NCBI RefSeq assembly: GCF_018390575.1
Contig: NZ_JAHBCJ010000002.1
Coordinates: 20,811-84,810, forward strand
Direction of reading: 5' to 3'
DNA: 64,000 bases
Origin: Bhargavaea massiliensis
GTDB taxonomy: Bacteria > Bacillota > Bacilli > Bacillales_A > Planococcaceae
Within the stretch, counting starts at the first letter, position 1. Every line of letters starts with the position of its first letter. The notes beneath the pieces were generated by a model. The model was not told the origin of the DNA. It was given only the letters and a program-made list of their open reading frames with translations, and searched no databases. A program made the translations under genes and the position numbers. Shown piece after piece: positions 1-9,625 of this stretch.

Positions 1-1
1 G

Positions 2-1654
2 AGAAGCTCCGGTGTCCGGATCTACAAGAGCTATGCAAGTCAGTCAGATTACATGAGTGCAGGATCAACCTATACGAATGAAGTCTACTACATTAAAAAG
101 CAAGCTACGTATCAGAATACCCTTTACTATTTAATCAGCCGTAACGCAAGCAGTACAAAGGGCGTTATAGGGTGGGTAAAGGCATCAGACATGTCTACCC
201 ATCCACATGTAGGCGTAGATAAGAATGAGAGGACTTTCTATATTAAAGGAACTGGAAAAAGCTATAGTAAAGCCTGGGGTGGTAGAAAAAACTTAGTTTT
301 AGATGATTTAGCGAGTGCTAAAGGGGCAGTATTTGCAGTTAACTTGACAGAAAAAGTCGGAAGTAACCTATGGTATCGTGGGAAATTTGAGGGTGAAACG
401 ATGTGGTTACATTCTTCTAATGTATCGGAGGCTCCTATTTCAGGTGAACAAGTTTCATACTCACCTTATAATGTAACGCTTTCTGAAGCACTGAATGTTC
501 AAATGAAACAATTGCAACAGACGGATAAGTATCTTAATGCAAAAGCCTATGTTGCAGCGAATGCTGTCAACGTTTATGGTGAGATTTTCAGTACAGGAAA
601 CGTTAATCTGCGGTCAGAACCAAAACTCGGCAGTGAGTATGTGAAGCATAGCGTCCCGCCTAAAACTACCTTTATGATAGTAAAAGAGGTAATTGGAGAT
701 TATTCAAATGGTATTAACAAATGGTATGAAATAGTCTACCAAGGAGAAAGCCTTTACGTGCATGCTCCTTTGGTTAAGCTTACATTTTCCAGGGTTAAAC
801 TCAAAACAACTAACGTTTTAGCGGAAGCCAACAGCACAGCCCATGTATACGGCCAGTTGACGCTGAATTCAACACGTAATATTGTAACGATGGGGGAGAC
901 CTGGCATGAGATAAAGTATGATGCCTGGAGAAACCCTACCCAAGATGACGTTTTATCCTATCTTGATCCTAATAACAATAGCATTTGGCAACACTTGGAT
1001 TTATCTGCAGTTGTCAACGTATCCGATAATGAGCTGAATTCTCATCTTATCGGGAAAGGGATTCTGGAGCAAAAAGGAAAGTCCTTCAATGATGGAGCTA
1101 AAGCACACTCAATCAACGTTTTTTACCTTATTTCCCATGCGCTACTAGAAACCGGCCACGGAAAATCCGACCTTTCAACTGGTAAAATCAGTGTAGGGAT
1201 GGTGGCTAATAATAAATGGGCGATTTTTCTACCAGATAAGACTTATACAGCAGAAACCGTGGTTGTGAATGGTAAAACAAATTGGAGAATTGAGGAAAAC
1301 GGTGCAATCTTAAAAGATAATGTGACCAATGTAAAAAACATTTATAATATGTTCGGGATAGAGGCAGTTGACAGCCATCCTGACATTAGAGGAGCAGTTC
1401 GTGCATATCAAGAAAAGTGGTTTACACCAGAAGAGGCTATTGTAGGCGGAGCCAAATTTGTCGGTGCTCGCTATATCCATAATGAATATAAACAAAACAC
1501 GCTGTATAAAATGCGGTGGAATCCGGCAAATCCTGGCTATCCGCAGTATGCAACTGATATAGGTTGGGCTGTCAAGCAAGTGAACCAAATTAAGAAGTTT
1601 TATGATCAAATGGAGACCCCCTTGATTCATTTCGATGTTCCTGTTTACAAATAA
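2..1654 (+). CDS. Cell-wall N-acetylglucosaminidase with GW/SH3 repeats (5' truncated by window edge)
   Basis: The reading frame is open to the left edge, so the gene starts upstream of this window. The visible part begins inside a GW-type module (bases 2-210, ending in GWVKASDMS), followed by a second GW-like module to about 420, an SH3-like segment near 590-790 (NVNLRSEP) and a C-terminal glucosaminidase domain (about 1000-1640). The motif LLETGHGKSD at about 1142-1171 carries the Glu expected as the catalytic acid of GH73 enzymes (gaa 1148-1150). By family knowledge it would cleave GlcNAc-MurNAc bonds in peptidoglycan, with the GW/SH3 repeats holding it on teichoic acid or the wall; LytD-like autolysins have this layout. 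The signal peptide is not visible. The exact autolysin subtype is uncertain. Confidence 0.85.
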   Translation, partial: RSSGVRIYKSYASQSDYMSAGSTYTNEVYYIKKQATYQNTLYYLISRNASSTKGVIGWVKASDMSTHPHVGVDKNERTFYIKGTGKSYSKAWGGRKNLVLDDLASAKGAVFAVNLTEKVGSNLWYRGKFEGETMWLHSSNVSEAPISGEQVSYSPYNVTLSEALNVQMKQLQQTDKYLNAKAYVAANAVNVYGEIFSTGNVNLRSEPKLGSEYVKHSVPPKTTFMIVKEVIGDYSNGINKWYEIVYQGESLYVHAPLVKLTFSRVKLKTTNVLAEANSTAHVYGQLTLNSTRNIVTMGETWHEIKYDAWRNPTQDDVLSYLDPNNNSIWQHLDLSAVVNVSDNELNSHLIGKGILEQKGKSFNDGAKAHSINVFYLISHALLETGHGKSDLSTGKISVGMVANNKWAIFLPDKTYTAETVVVNGKTNWRIEENGAILKDNVTNVKNIYNMFGIEAVDSHPDIRGAVRAYQEKWFTPEEAIVGGAKFVGARYIHNEYKQNTLYKMRWNPANPGYPQYATDIGWAVKQVNQIKKFYDQMETPLIHFDVPVYK

Positions 1655-1671
1655 ATAACAAACAGATATCC

Positions 1672-1715
1672 AACCTCGTAAGATGGGCATGATAAAAGCC
1701 TCCTCTTACGAGGTT
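1672..1715 (+). terminator. Possible terminator hairpin after the glucosaminidase
   Basis: An 11-bp perfect inverted repeat (AACCTCGTAAG, then CTTACGAGGTT) lies 17 bases after the stop codon. The loop is long (22 bases) and the downstream T-run is weak, so efficiency is doubtful. Confidence 0.5.
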
Positions 1716-1867
1716 ATTTATATCCGAACTCTTATAGTGTGATTTAAATTGGTCAAAGTAACGAGCCTTTTATTTAGAAATAAAAGCATATAGGAAAAGG
1801 AGTTAAGTCGGAATATATAGAATTAGTCTGAAGTTTCAAACCTTGTTTTTGATGGGAGGTCAACAAA

Positions 1868-3373
1868 ATGTTCATGCCTCAAGTAGTTATCCAGTACGGA
1901 AAAACACAACCCGAAAAAGTATATACGACCTTTGAGGGAAGACAGTGGACGTACGGGGAATTCAGGGAGAAGGCGGAGCGGGTCGCCGCATATTTCCGGC
2001 AGCAGGGCTACAAGCCGGGTGATGTGATCGCCCTTCTTGCGGGAAACTCGGACTCGTTTGTTGCCGCCTATTTCGGCGTGCAGCTCGGTGGCTTTACACT
2101 CATGCCGGTCAACACAAAACTGACGGCGCGGGAGATCGGCTATATCTTCGAGCACTCCGAAGCCAAGTCACTGATTGTCGATGGAGCACTCCGGAAAACA
2201 GCGGACGATACGGGCGCCTCTTTCCAGGAAGTGTTGGAGATTGGCGGCTCCAGAGAGTTTGATGCCATCCTGGAAGATTCGGCGCTTATCACCGAGCCGG
2301 CGGAACTGAAGCCGGATGATACGGCGGTCATCATGTACACGTCCGGCACAACGGGCAAGCCGAAGGGCGTCATGCTGACGCACCGCAACATTCTGGAGAC
2401 GGCGGAAATCTGGGCAGAGGCAATGGACGTCACGGCAGACGACCGGATGCAGATTACGACACCGCTGTTCCACTGCGCGGCAAGCCATGTGTTCATGAAT
2501 GCTGTGTCGGTCAGCGGCGGCTCGCTCGTGATCGAGACGGCGTTCTCTCCGGACAAGACAGTCAAGACACTGGAAGAAAGCCGGGCGACGATGTTCTTCG
2601 GGGTGCCGTCCATGTTCGCAATCCTTTTGAACCGACCGGATATCGGGACGCTTACTGTCCCGGATTTGCGGCTGTTCTGCTACGGAGCGGCTCCGATGCC
2701 GTATGAACTCGTGAAAAAGCTGAAGGAGACATTCCCTGGCGTCAAAGTCCAAAATCTGTACGGCCAGACGGAAAACACACCTGCTGCGACAACGCTGAAA
2801 GACCACTATGCCCTCAGTAAGATCGGTTCGGTCGGTGAGCCGCTTCCAAGAACTGAAGTGCGGGTCGTCGATGAAGAGGGGCGCACGCTCCCGCCGGGGC
2901 AGGTCGGCGAAATTGTCGTCAAGGGTCCGCAGGTTATGAAAGGCTACCTGAAGAACGAAGAAGAAACCGCCCGCACAATCCGTGGCGGCTGGCTGTATTC
3001 GGGCGACCTCGGGCGTACCGACGAGGACGGCCTGCTGTACATCGTCGACCGGAAAAAGGACATGATTATCCGCGGCGGAGAAAACATCTATCCGCTCGAA
3101 ATTGAAGAAGTGCTGTTCCAGATCCCCGAAGTTCTTGAAGCCGCTGTGATCGGCATCCCACATCCCGTCTACGGTGAGGTGCCGAAAGCATTTGTGGTCG
3201 TCAAGGAAGGGAAAAGTCTCACTGAGGTGGAGACCATCAACTACTGCGCGGAGCATATCGCGAAGTTCAAGCTGCCGGCGGAAGTGGAATTCCTCAAGGA
3301 GCTTCCCCGAAACGCCTCGGGCAAGGTACTGAAGCATACGCTCAGGCCGAAAACGGAAGGAGCGAAAGCGTAA
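1868..3373 (+). CDS. Acyl-CoA synthetase (AMP-forming), FadD-like
   Basis: A 501-residue member of the ANL adenylating superfamily. The P-loop-like motif YTSGTTGKPKGVMLTH starts at residue 157, the adenylate-binding YGQTE box lies near 300, the hinge segment YIVDRKKDMIIRGGENIYP falls near 395, and the C-terminal catalytic Lys is in NASGKVLK. These support activation of a carboxylic (probably fatty) acid with ATP and loading onto CoA in the cytoplasm. The start at ATG 1868 has GGGAGG 9 bases upstream. The gene stands alone, with a strong hairpin directly after the stop. Chain-length or aromatic specificity cannot be read from the sequence; 2-succinylbenzoate and o-acyl variants share these motifs. 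Confidence 0.88.
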   Translation: MFMPQVVIQYGKTQPEKVYTTFEGRQWTYGEFREKAERVAAYFRQQGYKPGDVIALLAGNSDSFVAAYFGVQLGGFTLMPVNTKLTAREIGYIFEHSEAKSLIVDGALRKTADDTGASFQEVLEIGGSREFDAILEDSALITEPAELKPDDTAVIMYTSGTTGKPKGVMLTHRNILETAEIWAEAMDVTADDRMQITTPLFHCAASHVFMNAVSVSGGSLVIETAFSPDKTVKTLEESRATMFFGVPSMFAILLNRPDIGTLTVPDLRLFCYGAAPMPYELVKKLKETFPGVKVQNLYGQTENTPAATTLKDHYALSKIGSVGEPLPRTEVRVVDEEGRTLPPGQVGEIVVKGPQVMKGYLKNEEETARTIRGGWLYSGDLGRTDEDGLLYIVDRKKDMIIRGGENIYPLEIEEVLFQIPEVLEAAVIGIPHPVYGEVPKAFVVVKEGKSLTEVETINYCAEHIAKFKLPAEVEFLKELPRNASGKVLKHTLRPKTEGAKA

Positions 3374-3374
3374 A

Positions 3375-3402
3375 AAAGGACCGGCAGACGCCGGTCCTTT
3401 CT
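3375..3402 (+). terminator. Rho-independent terminator (copy A of a repeated hairpin)
   Basis: Stem AAAGGACCGGC / GCCGGTCCTTT around a 4-base loop, beginning 2 bases after the acyl-CoA synthetase stop. Nearly the same hairpin recurs at 14723 and 16581. Confidence 0.9.
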
Positions 3403-3831
3403 AATGGGCGGAAATGCACTGGTCAACGTCTCATTGAACTATAGCAACGCCTCTGCCTGCATAGCAACGTCAGACTCTCCGCTTCCCCGATTATCAACCG
3501 CTCTTCTGAATCCAGTTCAACACTTGTGTGAAGTAATCACTTCCTTATTAAAAGGAGACGCCATCGACACCGTGAAACGACTCGGACCTAATGTTTATAC
3601 TCATGTTCTTTATTTAGTCTGTTACTATTAGTATAATAGTAAGTTAAATAAAACGGTGTTGGGTCTGACATGGAAATTTCCCATTGCAATGGTATTCAGG
3701 AGAACCGGCAGGTTGAATGTGTCTAAATTTACTTCCGAAATTGATTTTGCTAATATAGTTTAGAAGGTAGTTTACCGTCCGGCTCTAAAGGGAAAGCTGA
3801 AAAGGATTCGGACACAATATTCAGAACCCTT
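3403..3831. other. Long intergenic region upstream of the urease operon
   Basis: About 430 bases with no convincing gene. It starts with one copy of a dispersed 36-base repeat (3422-3457). AT-rich tracts near 3625-3655 and 3735-3765 could hold the urease promoter, but no pair of -35/-10 boxes with good spacing stands out. Confidence 0.5.
3422..3457 (+). repeat. Dispersed terminator-linked repeat, copy A
   Basis: Begins GTCAACGTCTCA and matches 25 of 36 positions with copy C at 16614-16649. All three copies follow a GGACCGGC/GCCGGTCC hairpin within about 30 bases. Confidence 0.55.
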
Positions 3832-3857
3832 AAAAAGTCTCACTATAGGCTTTTTTT
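3832..3857 (+). promoter_or_regulatory. Terminator-like hairpin just upstream of ureA (possible attenuator)
   Basis: AAAAAGTCT pairs with AGGCTTTTT (9 pairs including one T-G) around a 6-base loop, followed by a T-run that ends 34 bases before the ureA start. No gene ends nearby on the plus strand, so it lies within the expected ureA leader. It could be an attenuator or a leaky terminator; the stem is AT-rich and modest. Confidence 0.4.
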
Positions 3858-3891
3858 AGTTCGGACGAAATGAAAAAGGAGGGAACAGCAG

Positions 3892-4194
3892 ATGCATTTG
3901 CTGCCGCGTGAAGTGGACAAGCTGCTCATCGTAGTGGCGGCCGATCTGGCACGCCGGAGAAAAGACCGGGGGCTGAAATTAAACCATCCGGAGGCGGTTT
4001 CACTGATCACCTACGAGGTGCTGGAAGGCGCGCGAGATGGTAAGACTGTCGCCGAACTGATGGAATACGGAGCCAATATCCTTTCCCGGGAAGACGTCAT
4101 GGAGGGTGTGCCGGAGATGATTCCGGATATCCAGGTTGAGGCGACTTTCCCGGACGGGACGAAGCTCGTTACTGTCCACAATCCGATCCGATAA
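3892..4194 (+). CDS. ureA: Urease subunit gamma
   Basis: A 100-residue protein of the usual UreA length, beginning [13 protein letters not shown] and containing the family's [11 protein letters not shown] and [16 protein letters not shown] segments. Gamma chains pack with beta and alpha chains into the urease (UreABC)3 unit that hydrolyses urea to ammonia and carbamate in the cytoplasm. The ATG at 3892 has AAGGAGGG 9 bases upstream. It is the first gene of ureABCEFGD, with ureB starting 22 bases after its stop. Confidence 0.97.
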   Translation: MHLLPREVDKLLIVVAADLARRRKDRGLKLNHPEAVSLITYEVLEGARDGKTVAELMEYGANILSREDVMEGVPEMIPDIQVEATFPDGTKLVTVHNPIR

Positions 4195-4216
4195 CCAAGA
4201 CAGGAGGAATCCGACG

Positions 4217-4540
4217 ATGCATCCGGGACAATATGTTCTTCAAGAAGGAGACATCATCTGTAACGAGGGAAGAGAAATGACGACCCTGACCGTAACCAAC
4301 ACGGGCGACCGTCCTGTCCAGGTCGGTTCGCATTATCACTTCTATGAGGTCAATCCGGCGATGAAATTCGACCGGGAACAGGCTTACGGCAAGCGGTTGA
4401 ATGTGCCGGCGGGCGCCGCGGTGCGCTTCGAGCCGGGAGATGAAAAAGAAGTTCAGCTGATTGATTTTGCGGGCGAGCGGCGCGTCTATGGTTTCCACAA
4501 CAAAGTCAACGGCCCGCTTGACGGGGAGGAAAAATCATGA
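4217..4540 (+). CDS. ureB: Urease subunit beta
   Basis: The start at ATG 4217 (MHPGQYVLQ) is chosen because AGGAGGA sits 8 bases upstream and the family begins here; the frame is open further upstream but that part lies inside ureA. The product is 107 residues, within the UreB range, with the conserved [20 protein letters not shown] core and the [17 protein letters not shown] segment. It is a structural subunit of urease. The stop overlaps the ureC start by 4 bases (ATGA), indicating translational coupling. Confidence 0.96.
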   Translation: MHPGQYVLQEGDIICNEGREMTTLTVTNTGDRPVQVGSHYHFYEVNPAMKFDREQAYGKRLNVPAGAAVRFEPGDEKEVQLIDFAGERRVYGFHNKVNGPLDGEEKS

Positions 4541-6249
4541 CGTTCAGAATGACAAGAAAACAATATGCAGAAATGTTCGGCCCGACGACCGGGGACTCGG
4601 TGCGCCTGGCGGACACGAATCTGTTTATACGAATTGAGAAGGACTACACGAGCTACGGTGACGAGGTCGTGTTCGGAGGCGGCAAGGTCATCCGTGACGG
4701 CATGGGCCAGCACCCGCTCGCGACAAGGGCAGACGGGGCTGCGGATGTTGTCATCACGAATGCCATCATCCTCGACTATACCGGCATCGTGAAGGCTGAC
4801 ATTGCAATCAAGGACGGTCGCATTTCAGGTATCGGAAAGGCGGGCAACCCGCTCGTCATGGACAATGTCGACATCATTATCGGCGCGTCCACCGAGATTA
4901 TCGCCGGTGAAGGGCTGATCGTGACGGCCGGGGCAATTGACACCCACGTCCACTTCGTCAATCCGATGCAGGTGCAGGTCGCACTTTCTTCGGGCACGAC
5001 CACTCTGATCGGGGGCGGAACGGGTCCTGCGACCGCCTCCAAGGCGACGACGGTCACACCGGGAGAATGGAGCATCCACCGTATGCTGAAGGCAGCGGAG
5101 GGCCTGCCGATCAACATCGGATTTACCGGAAAAGGGCATGCCGCGGCAAAAGAGCCGATTGCCGAACAGGTGCGCGCAGGTGTCATCGGCGTCAAGGTGC
5201 ATGAAGACTGGGGAGCGACCGGCTCGTCGCTGGATATGGCGCTGTCGGTGGCGGATGAGTATGACGTTCAGGTTGCCCTTCATGCCGATACCTTGAACGA
5301 AAGCGGGTTCATGGAAGAAACCATGGCCGCCGTCAAGGACCGCGTCCTTCATATGTACCACACGGAAGGGGCCGGCGGAGGCCATGCACCGGACCTTATC
5401 AAGTCGGCCGGATACATGAATATCCTTCCTTCGTCGACCAACCCGACACTGCCGTATACGGTCAATACGATTGACGAACACCTGGACATGGTCATGGTCT
5501 GCCATAACCTGAACCCATCCGTACCGGAAGATATCGCCTTTGCGGACTCCCGGATCCGTCGGGAAACGATCGCGGCGGAAGATATCCTCCAGGACATGGG
5601 GGTGTTCAGCATGGTCAGCTCCGACTCCCAGGCGATGGGCCGAGTCGGGGAAGTGACGCTCCGCACATGGCAGGTCGCGGACAAAATGAAGATGCAGCGC
5701 GGCCTTCTGAAGGGCGACAGTGACTATGCCGACAACAACCGGGCCAAGCGCTATATTGCAAAATACACCATCAACCCGGCAATCACACATGGGATTTCCG
5801 AGCATGTCGGCTCCATTGAAGTCGGCAAGATTGCGGATCTTGTTCTCTGGCACCCGGCGTTCTTCGGGGTCAAACCTGAAATGGTGCTGAAGACAGGTCT
5901 TGCGGTGTCTGGCCTGATGGGTGATGCCAATGCTTCCATCCCGACGCCGCAGCCGTACATCATGCGGCCGATGTATGCCCAGTACGGCAAAGCGCTGCAG
6001 GAAAGCTCGATCACCTTTATCTCGAAGGCCGCATACGAAGACGGCGTCCATGAGAAGCTGGGACTCGAAAAACGGGTCCTTCCGGTCGGAGGTATCCGTA
6101 CGCTGACGAAAAAGGACATGAAACTCAACTCGGAAACACCGGAAATCGAAGTCGATCCGCAAACGTATGAAGTTCATGTGGACGGGGAGCACCTGACTTG
6201 CGACCCGGTAGACCGGGTGCCGATGGGTCAACGATACTTCTTATTCTGA
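4537..6249 (+). CDS. ureC: Urease subunit alpha (catalytic)
   Basis: A 570-residue catalytic subunit whose numbering matches the Sporosarcina pasteurii enzyme. The nickel ligands His137 and His139 (THVHF), the Lys220 to be carbamylated (GVKVHEDWG) and Asp363 (SSDSQAMGR) are present. The mobile-flap Cys322 and catalytic His323 are also there. The residue after His323 is Asn324, whereas the urease alpha chains I recall (Klebsiella, S. pasteurii) have a second His. The protein hydrolyses urea using two nickel ions inserted by UreD, UreF, UreG and UreE, all encoded immediately downstream. ATG 4537 overlaps the ureB stop. Confidence 0.98.
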   Translation: MTFRMTRKQYAEMFGPTTGDSVRLADTNLFIRIEKDYTSYGDEVVFGGGKVIRDGMGQHPLATRADGAADVVITNAIILDYTGIVKADIAIKDGRISGIGKAGNPLVMDNVDIIIGASTEIIAGEGLIVTAGAIDTHVHFVNPMQVQVALSSGTTTLIGGGTGPATASKATTVTPGEWSIHRMLKAAEGLPINIGFTGKGHAAAKEPIAEQVRAGVIGVKVHEDWGATGSSLDMALSVADEYDVQVALHADTLNESGFMEETMAAVKDRVLHMYHTEGAGGGHAPDLIKSAGYMNILPSSTNPTLPYTVNTIDEHLDMVMVCHNLNPSVPEDIAFADSRIRRETIAAEDILQDMGVFSMVSSDSQAMGRVGEVTLRTWQVADKMKMQRGLLKGDSDYADNNRAKRYIAKYTINPAITHGISEHVGSIEVGKIADLVLWHPAFFGVKPEMVLKTGLAVSGLMGDANASIPTPQPYIMRPMYAQYGKALQESSITFISKAAYEDGVHEKLGLEKRVLPVGGIRTLTKKDMKLNSETPEIEVDPQTYEVHVDGEHLTCDPVDRVPMGQRYFLF

Positions 6250-6261
6250 GGTGAAAAATAG

Positions 6262-6717
6262 ATGATTATTGAACGGATCTTGGGCAATCTGGATGAAATG
6301 GATCCGAACGAGATCGGGAACCGCCATAAAGAAAAGGTCCTGCTGGAAAGCGATGCGCTCGTCAAGCGCATCCTGCGGGTCAAGACCGATCACGGGACGG
6401 AACTGGGCATCCGCCTGAAGGAACCGCGCGATCTGAGGGCGGGGGATGTGCTTTACATGGATGAAGGCAACATGATCGTCGTGGACGTCATGACGGATGA
6501 CCTGCTTGTCATACGGCCGCGGTCCATCGGCGAGATGGGCATGATTGCGCATCAGCTTGGAAACCGTCATCTCCCGGCCCAGTTTGAAGGGGATGAAATG
6601 CTCGTACAGTACGACTATCTTGTCGAAGACTTGCTGAAGGAACTTGAAATCCCCTATGCGCGAGAAGACAGGAAAGTGAAGGAAGCTTTCCGGCACATCG
6701 GGCACAGCCATGACTGA
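6262..6717 (+). CDS. ureE: Urease accessory protein UreE (nickel metallochaperone)
   Basis: A 151-residue UreE with the N-terminal ERILGNLDE segment and the C-terminal domain containing [19 protein letters not shown], which carries the conserved dimer-interface His. The tail is short and only modestly His-rich (FRHIGHSHD) compared with the long His tail of Klebsiella UreE. It is expected to bind nickel and pass it to UreG. GAGGTGA lies 7 bases before ATG 6262, and the gene overlaps ureF by 8 bases. Confidence 0.94.
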   Translation: MIIERILGNLDEMDPNEIGNRHKEKVLLESDALVKRILRVKTDHGTELGIRLKEPRDLRAGDVLYMDEGNMIVVDVMTDDLLVIRPRSIGEMGMIAHQLGNRHLPAQFEGDEMLVQYDYLVEDLLKELEIPYAREDRKVKEAFRHIGHSHD

Positions 6718-7396
6718 CCGGATGCTGGCACTGCTGCAGCTTTGCGATTCCAACCTGCCGACGGGCTCGTTCAGCCATTCATTCGGGTTGGAGACGTATA
6801 TCCAGAGCGGCGCGGTATCGGATCGCAAGTCGTTTGAGGAATGGCTGTCCTGCTATGTCGGTGAGCAGCTCGCTTATACGGATGGCATCGCCTGCCGCAT
6901 GGTCTATGACGCGCTGGAAGAAGGGGACATGGAGGCGGTCTGTACAATCGGCAGTCAGCTCCATGTCCAAAACCTTCCGCGGGAGACACGCCAAGGGACC
7001 CGGATGATCGGGGAAGGCATGCTGAGGCTGTTCGGACGCCTGTATGATTTTCCATTTCTGGCCGAATACGGCCGGCTCGTCAAAGAAAAGCGAACCGTAC
7101 CCCATCCGGCCGTTGTTTTTGCCATCACGGCCCACGGGCTCGGATGCAGCCGCGACGAAGCGATCCTGTATCATTTTTATGCAACCGTCTCCGGGCTGAT
7201 CCAGAATGCGGTACGGGCGATTCCGCTTGGCCAGACCGCGGGGCAGTTGACCCTTAATCACATTCGTCCGCTGTTGCGGCGGACGGCGGAAAAGGCCCTT
7301 GCATTGCCTGATGAGGACTTCGGCCTGGTTGCGCCGGGACTGGAATTGTCGCAGATGCAACATGAACGGGTAAATGTCCGGATTTTCATGTCCTGA
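6710..7396 (+). CDS. ureF: Urease accessory protein UreF
   Basis: A 228-residue all-helical accessory protein with the family opening [21 protein letters not shown]. UreF joins UreD and UreG in the complex that loads nickel into apo-urease. The start overlaps the end of ureE and has no strong ribosome binding site, so translation is probably coupled; ATG 6722 is an alternative start. About 150 bases separate it from ureG, the only sizeable gap in this operon. Confidence 0.94.
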   Translation: MTDRMLALLQLCDSNLPTGSFSHSFGLETYIQSGAVSDRKSFEEWLSCYVGEQLAYTDGIACRMVYDALEEGDMEAVCTIGSQLHVQNLPRETRQGTRMIGEGMLRLFGRLYDFPFLAEYGRLVKEKRTVPHPAVVFAITAHGLGCSRDEAILYHFYATVSGLIQNAVRAIPLGQTAGQLTLNHIRPLLRRTAEKALALPDEDFGLVAPGLELSQMQHERVNVRIFMS

Positions 7397-7420
7397 AACG
7401 GAAGGCAAAGCAGACGACCT

Positions 7421-7510
7421 ATGAGAAACTCATATTATTCGCATCAGCCGCTTTTCGGCAGCTACTCCGAAGAAAGCGGACCCCGGACCATGAGAAAAGG
7501 ACTGATGTGA
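7421..7510 (+). CDS. Possible 29-residue ORF in the ureF-ureG gap
   Basis: ATG 7421 opens a 29-codon frame (MRNSYYSHQPLFG...) ending at 7510. No good ribosome binding site precedes it and I recognise no family. It may be non-coding spacer; listed because it occupies most of the gap inside an otherwise tight operon. Confidence 0.15.
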   Translation: MRNSYYSHQPLFGSYSEESGPRTMRKGLM

Positions 7511-7546
7511 TTGATCAATATATCCACATAGAAGGGAAATGGTTAG

Positions 7547-8158
7547 ATGGAACCGATCAGAATCGGAGTCGGCGGCCCAGTCGGCGCCGGCAAGACAATG
7601 CTCGTTGAAAAACTGACCCGCCGCATGAAAGGCGACGTCAACATGGCGGTAGTCACGAATGATATCTATACGAAGGAAGACGCGAAATTCCTTATCGCGC
7701 ACGGTGTACTCGAGGATGATCGCATCATCGGCGTGGAGACGGGAGGCTGCCCGCACACTGCCATCCGTGAAGATGCCTCGATGAACTTTGCTGCAATTGA
7801 TGAACTTGTGTCACGCCATCCTGACGTGGAGCTTATTTTCGTTGAAAGCGGCGGTGACAACCTGGCAGCCACGTTCAGCCCTGAACTGGTCGACTTCTCT
7901 ATTTATATCATCGACGTTGCCCAGGGGGAGAAAATTCCCCGCAAGGGCGGGCAGGGAATGATCAAGTCCGACCTTTTCATCATCAACAAGACAGACCTCG
8001 CCCCGCACGTCGGCGCGAGCCTGGAAGTGATGGCGGAAGACACGAAGAAATTCCGCGGCGACAAGCCGTTCGTCTTCACGAACCTGAAGACGGAGGAAGG
8101 TCTCGACAAAGTGATCGACTGGATCAACAATCAAGTCTTGCTTAAAGGACTGGCTTGA
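7547..8158 (+). CDS. ureG: Urease accessory GTPase UreG
   Basis: A 203-residue SIMIBI-class GTPase. The P-loop GGPVGAGKT lies at residues 9-17, the metal-binding Cys68-Pro-His70 in [11 protein letters not shown], the [17 protein letters not shown] segment near 105, and the guanine-specificity NKTD near 145. UreG couples GTP hydrolysis to nickel delivery into urease. ATG 7547 follows AGAAGGGA. Its stop overlaps the likely start region of ureD. Confidence 0.97.
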   Translation: MEPIRIGVGGPVGAGKTMLVEKLTRRMKGDVNMAVVTNDIYTKEDAKFLIAHGVLEDDRIIGVETGGCPHTAIREDASMNFAAIDELVSRHPDVELIFVESGGDNLAATFSPELVDFSIYIIDVAQGEKIPRKGGQGMIKSDLFIINKTDLAPHVGASLEVMAEDTKKFRGDKPFVFTNLKTEEGLDKVIDWINNQVLLKGLA

Positions 8159-8991
8159 TCATGACGGAATGGACAGGGGAGCTTTCCCTCTCCCTCGAGG
8201 ACCGGGCGGGAAAAACCGTTGCCCGGAATGTCTATTTCCAAGGGGCGTTCAAGGTGATGCGCCCGATTTATCATGATGATTCGGGAAAAGTGTGCTACTA
8301 TCTCCTGAACCCGGGCGGCGGATACCTCGACGGGGACAGGTACCGGATGGATGTCACAGCGGAGCCGGGTTCCCGGGTCACGCTGACGACTCAGGGTGCG
8401 ACGAAAGTCTACAAGACGCCGAAGGACCATGCGTACCAGGAGACAACGATGACACTCAAGTCCGGAAGTTATCTGGAGTACTTGCCGGATCCGCTCATTG
8501 CATACAAGGACGCCAGCTATCGCCAGAAGAACATCGTCCATATGGAGCACGGCGCGATTTTTTTATACACAGACATTCTCACACCGGGCTGGTCTCCGGA
8601 CGGCGGGCATTTTGCCTACGATTCCGTGCGGCTCACCAATGAGATCTATCTGGACGGAGAGCCTGCGGTGTTTGACAACGTCCGGCTATCCCCTTCGGAG
8701 CAACAGGTGGGCAGTCTGGGTTTCATGGAAGGATACACACACCTTGGCTCGATGATTGCCATCGGCGAGCAGACAACGGACGGCCTGATCGATGTCCTTT
8801 ATGATGTGCTGGCCGAAACGGCGGATGCGGAGGATGTAAAGTACGGCGTCTCCCGTCTCGCAGTTCCGGGGTTCAGTATCCGCGTCCTCGCTAGATCGAC
8901 CGGAAAAATCGAAAAGATGCTGAATGCCTGCCACAAGAAGATCAGCGAAGAATGGCTCGGCCTGACGCCTGCATCCCTAAGGAAATATTGA
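8155..8991 (+). CDS. ureD: Urease accessory protein UreD (UreH)
   Basis: A UreD-family protein of about 278 residues ([56 protein letters not shown]). It scaffolds UreF and UreG on the urease apoenzyme for nickel insertion. Two starts are possible: TTG 8155, which overlaps the ureG stop and lies 5 bases after AAAGGA, or ATG 8161, 11 bases after it. It is the last gene of the operon and is followed by a strong terminator. Confidence 0.94.
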   Translation: MIMTEWTGELSLSLEDRAGKTVARNVYFQGAFKVMRPIYHDDSGKVCYYLLNPGGGYLDGDRYRMDVTAEPGSRVTLTTQGATKVYKTPKDHAYQETTMTLKSGSYLEYLPDPLIAYKDASYRQKNIVHMEHGAIFLYTDILTPGWSPDGGHFAYDSVRLTNEIYLDGEPAVFDNVRLSPSEQQVGSLGFMEGYTHLGSMIAIGEQTTDGLIDVLYDVLAETADAEDVKYGVSRLAVPGFSIRVLARSTGKIEKMLNACHKKISEEWLGLTPASLRKY

Positions 8992-9003
8992 GTCATTAAA
9001 CTA

Positions 9004-9036
9004 AATCCGGAGTCGGCTTGACTCCGGATTTTCTTT
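9004..9036 (+). terminator. Terminator of the urease operon
   Basis: AATCCGGAGTC pairs with GACTCCGGATT across a 5-base loop, followed by TTCTTTT, starting 12 bases after ureD. Confidence 0.9.
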
Positions 9037-9105
9037 TATAGGTTGAAAAAGAATGCTTATTTCGTTATTGTGAGGGGAAACTCCAGTAATAAGGAGGAGA
9101 CGGAA

Positions 9106-9621
9106 ATGCAGGAAAACAATCAGGGGAAAACAGAACAGGAACAGGTCGTAGACAGTTTTGAAGTCGAGCCGCTGTTTCAGGACCGGCCTCACGAACGGTT
9201 GGCATTCACATTCAAAATTGCAGGAGACGAATATAAGGGTCACTTCCATGAAGGGGAAATCCAATGGATGCATCCCCACCCGAAACAACTGATCGGACAG
9301 GAAAAGGCGGAGCAAATCGAATATATTATTTATAAATTGATGAGACAGTCCGGCCACGTGGATGACGAACCTCAGGACCTCGTCGTGAGGCCTGCCTTTG
9401 AGGACCGTCCGCATGAACGTTGCGAATTCAAGTTGAAGGTCCAGGGAGAGACGTTCAAAGGATTTATTCATGACGGGGAAGTCCAGTGGTTCCATCCTCA
9501 GCCTCATCAGAAGTTGGAAGACGAACAAGTCGAAGAACTGGAGAAACTCGTCCAGGATGGAGTCGGCACACCAGATGAAGGCTGCGCTGAACAGGAAAAA
9601 ACGGCGAAAGGCAACGCCTGA
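9106..9621 (+). CDS. His-rich tandem-duplicated protein, YheE/DUF5342-like
   Basis: The start at ATG 9106 follows AAGGAGGAG; the frame continues upstream without a better start. The 171-residue protein contains two copies of one module: residues about 22-65 (PLFQDRPHERLAFTFK..., with HFHEGEIQWMHPHP) and about 98-140 (PAFEDRPHERCEFKLK..., with FIHDGEVQWFHPQP). Each copy resembles what I recall of the small Bacillus YheE family (DUF5342), which has a single copy. No signal peptide or membrane segment is seen. The repeated His residues and the position between urease and a nickel-type importer make a metal-related role conceivable, but that is inference only. Confidence 0.75.
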   Translation: MQENNQGKTEQEQVVDSFEVEPLFQDRPHERLAFTFKIAGDEYKGHFHEGEIQWMHPHPKQLIGQEKAEQIEYIIYKLMRQSGHVDDEPQDLVVRPAFEDRPHERCEFKLKVQGETFKGFIHDGEVQWFHPQPHQKLEDEQVEELEKLVQDGVGTPDEGCAEQEKTAKGNA

Positions 9622-9625
9622 GAAA

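Noticed and set aside
2168-3337. Long open frame antisense to the acyl-CoA synthetase
   Set aside because: The plus-strand enzyme has full motifs; the antisense text has none.
3404-3631. 75-codon frame after the acyl-CoA synthetase terminator
   Set aside because: Starts within the terminator tail, lacks a ribosome binding site and spans the dispersed repeat.
3725-3750. Possible CodY or TnrA site upstream of ureA
   Set aside because: The AATTT...AAATT pairing is two bases too wide for the CodY consensus and no TGTNA-N7-TNACA match was found.
4825-6231. Long open frame antisense to ureC
   Set aside because: A by-product of GC-rich codon use; its translation is low-complexity His/Arg-rich text with no family features, while ureC on the other strand is certain.
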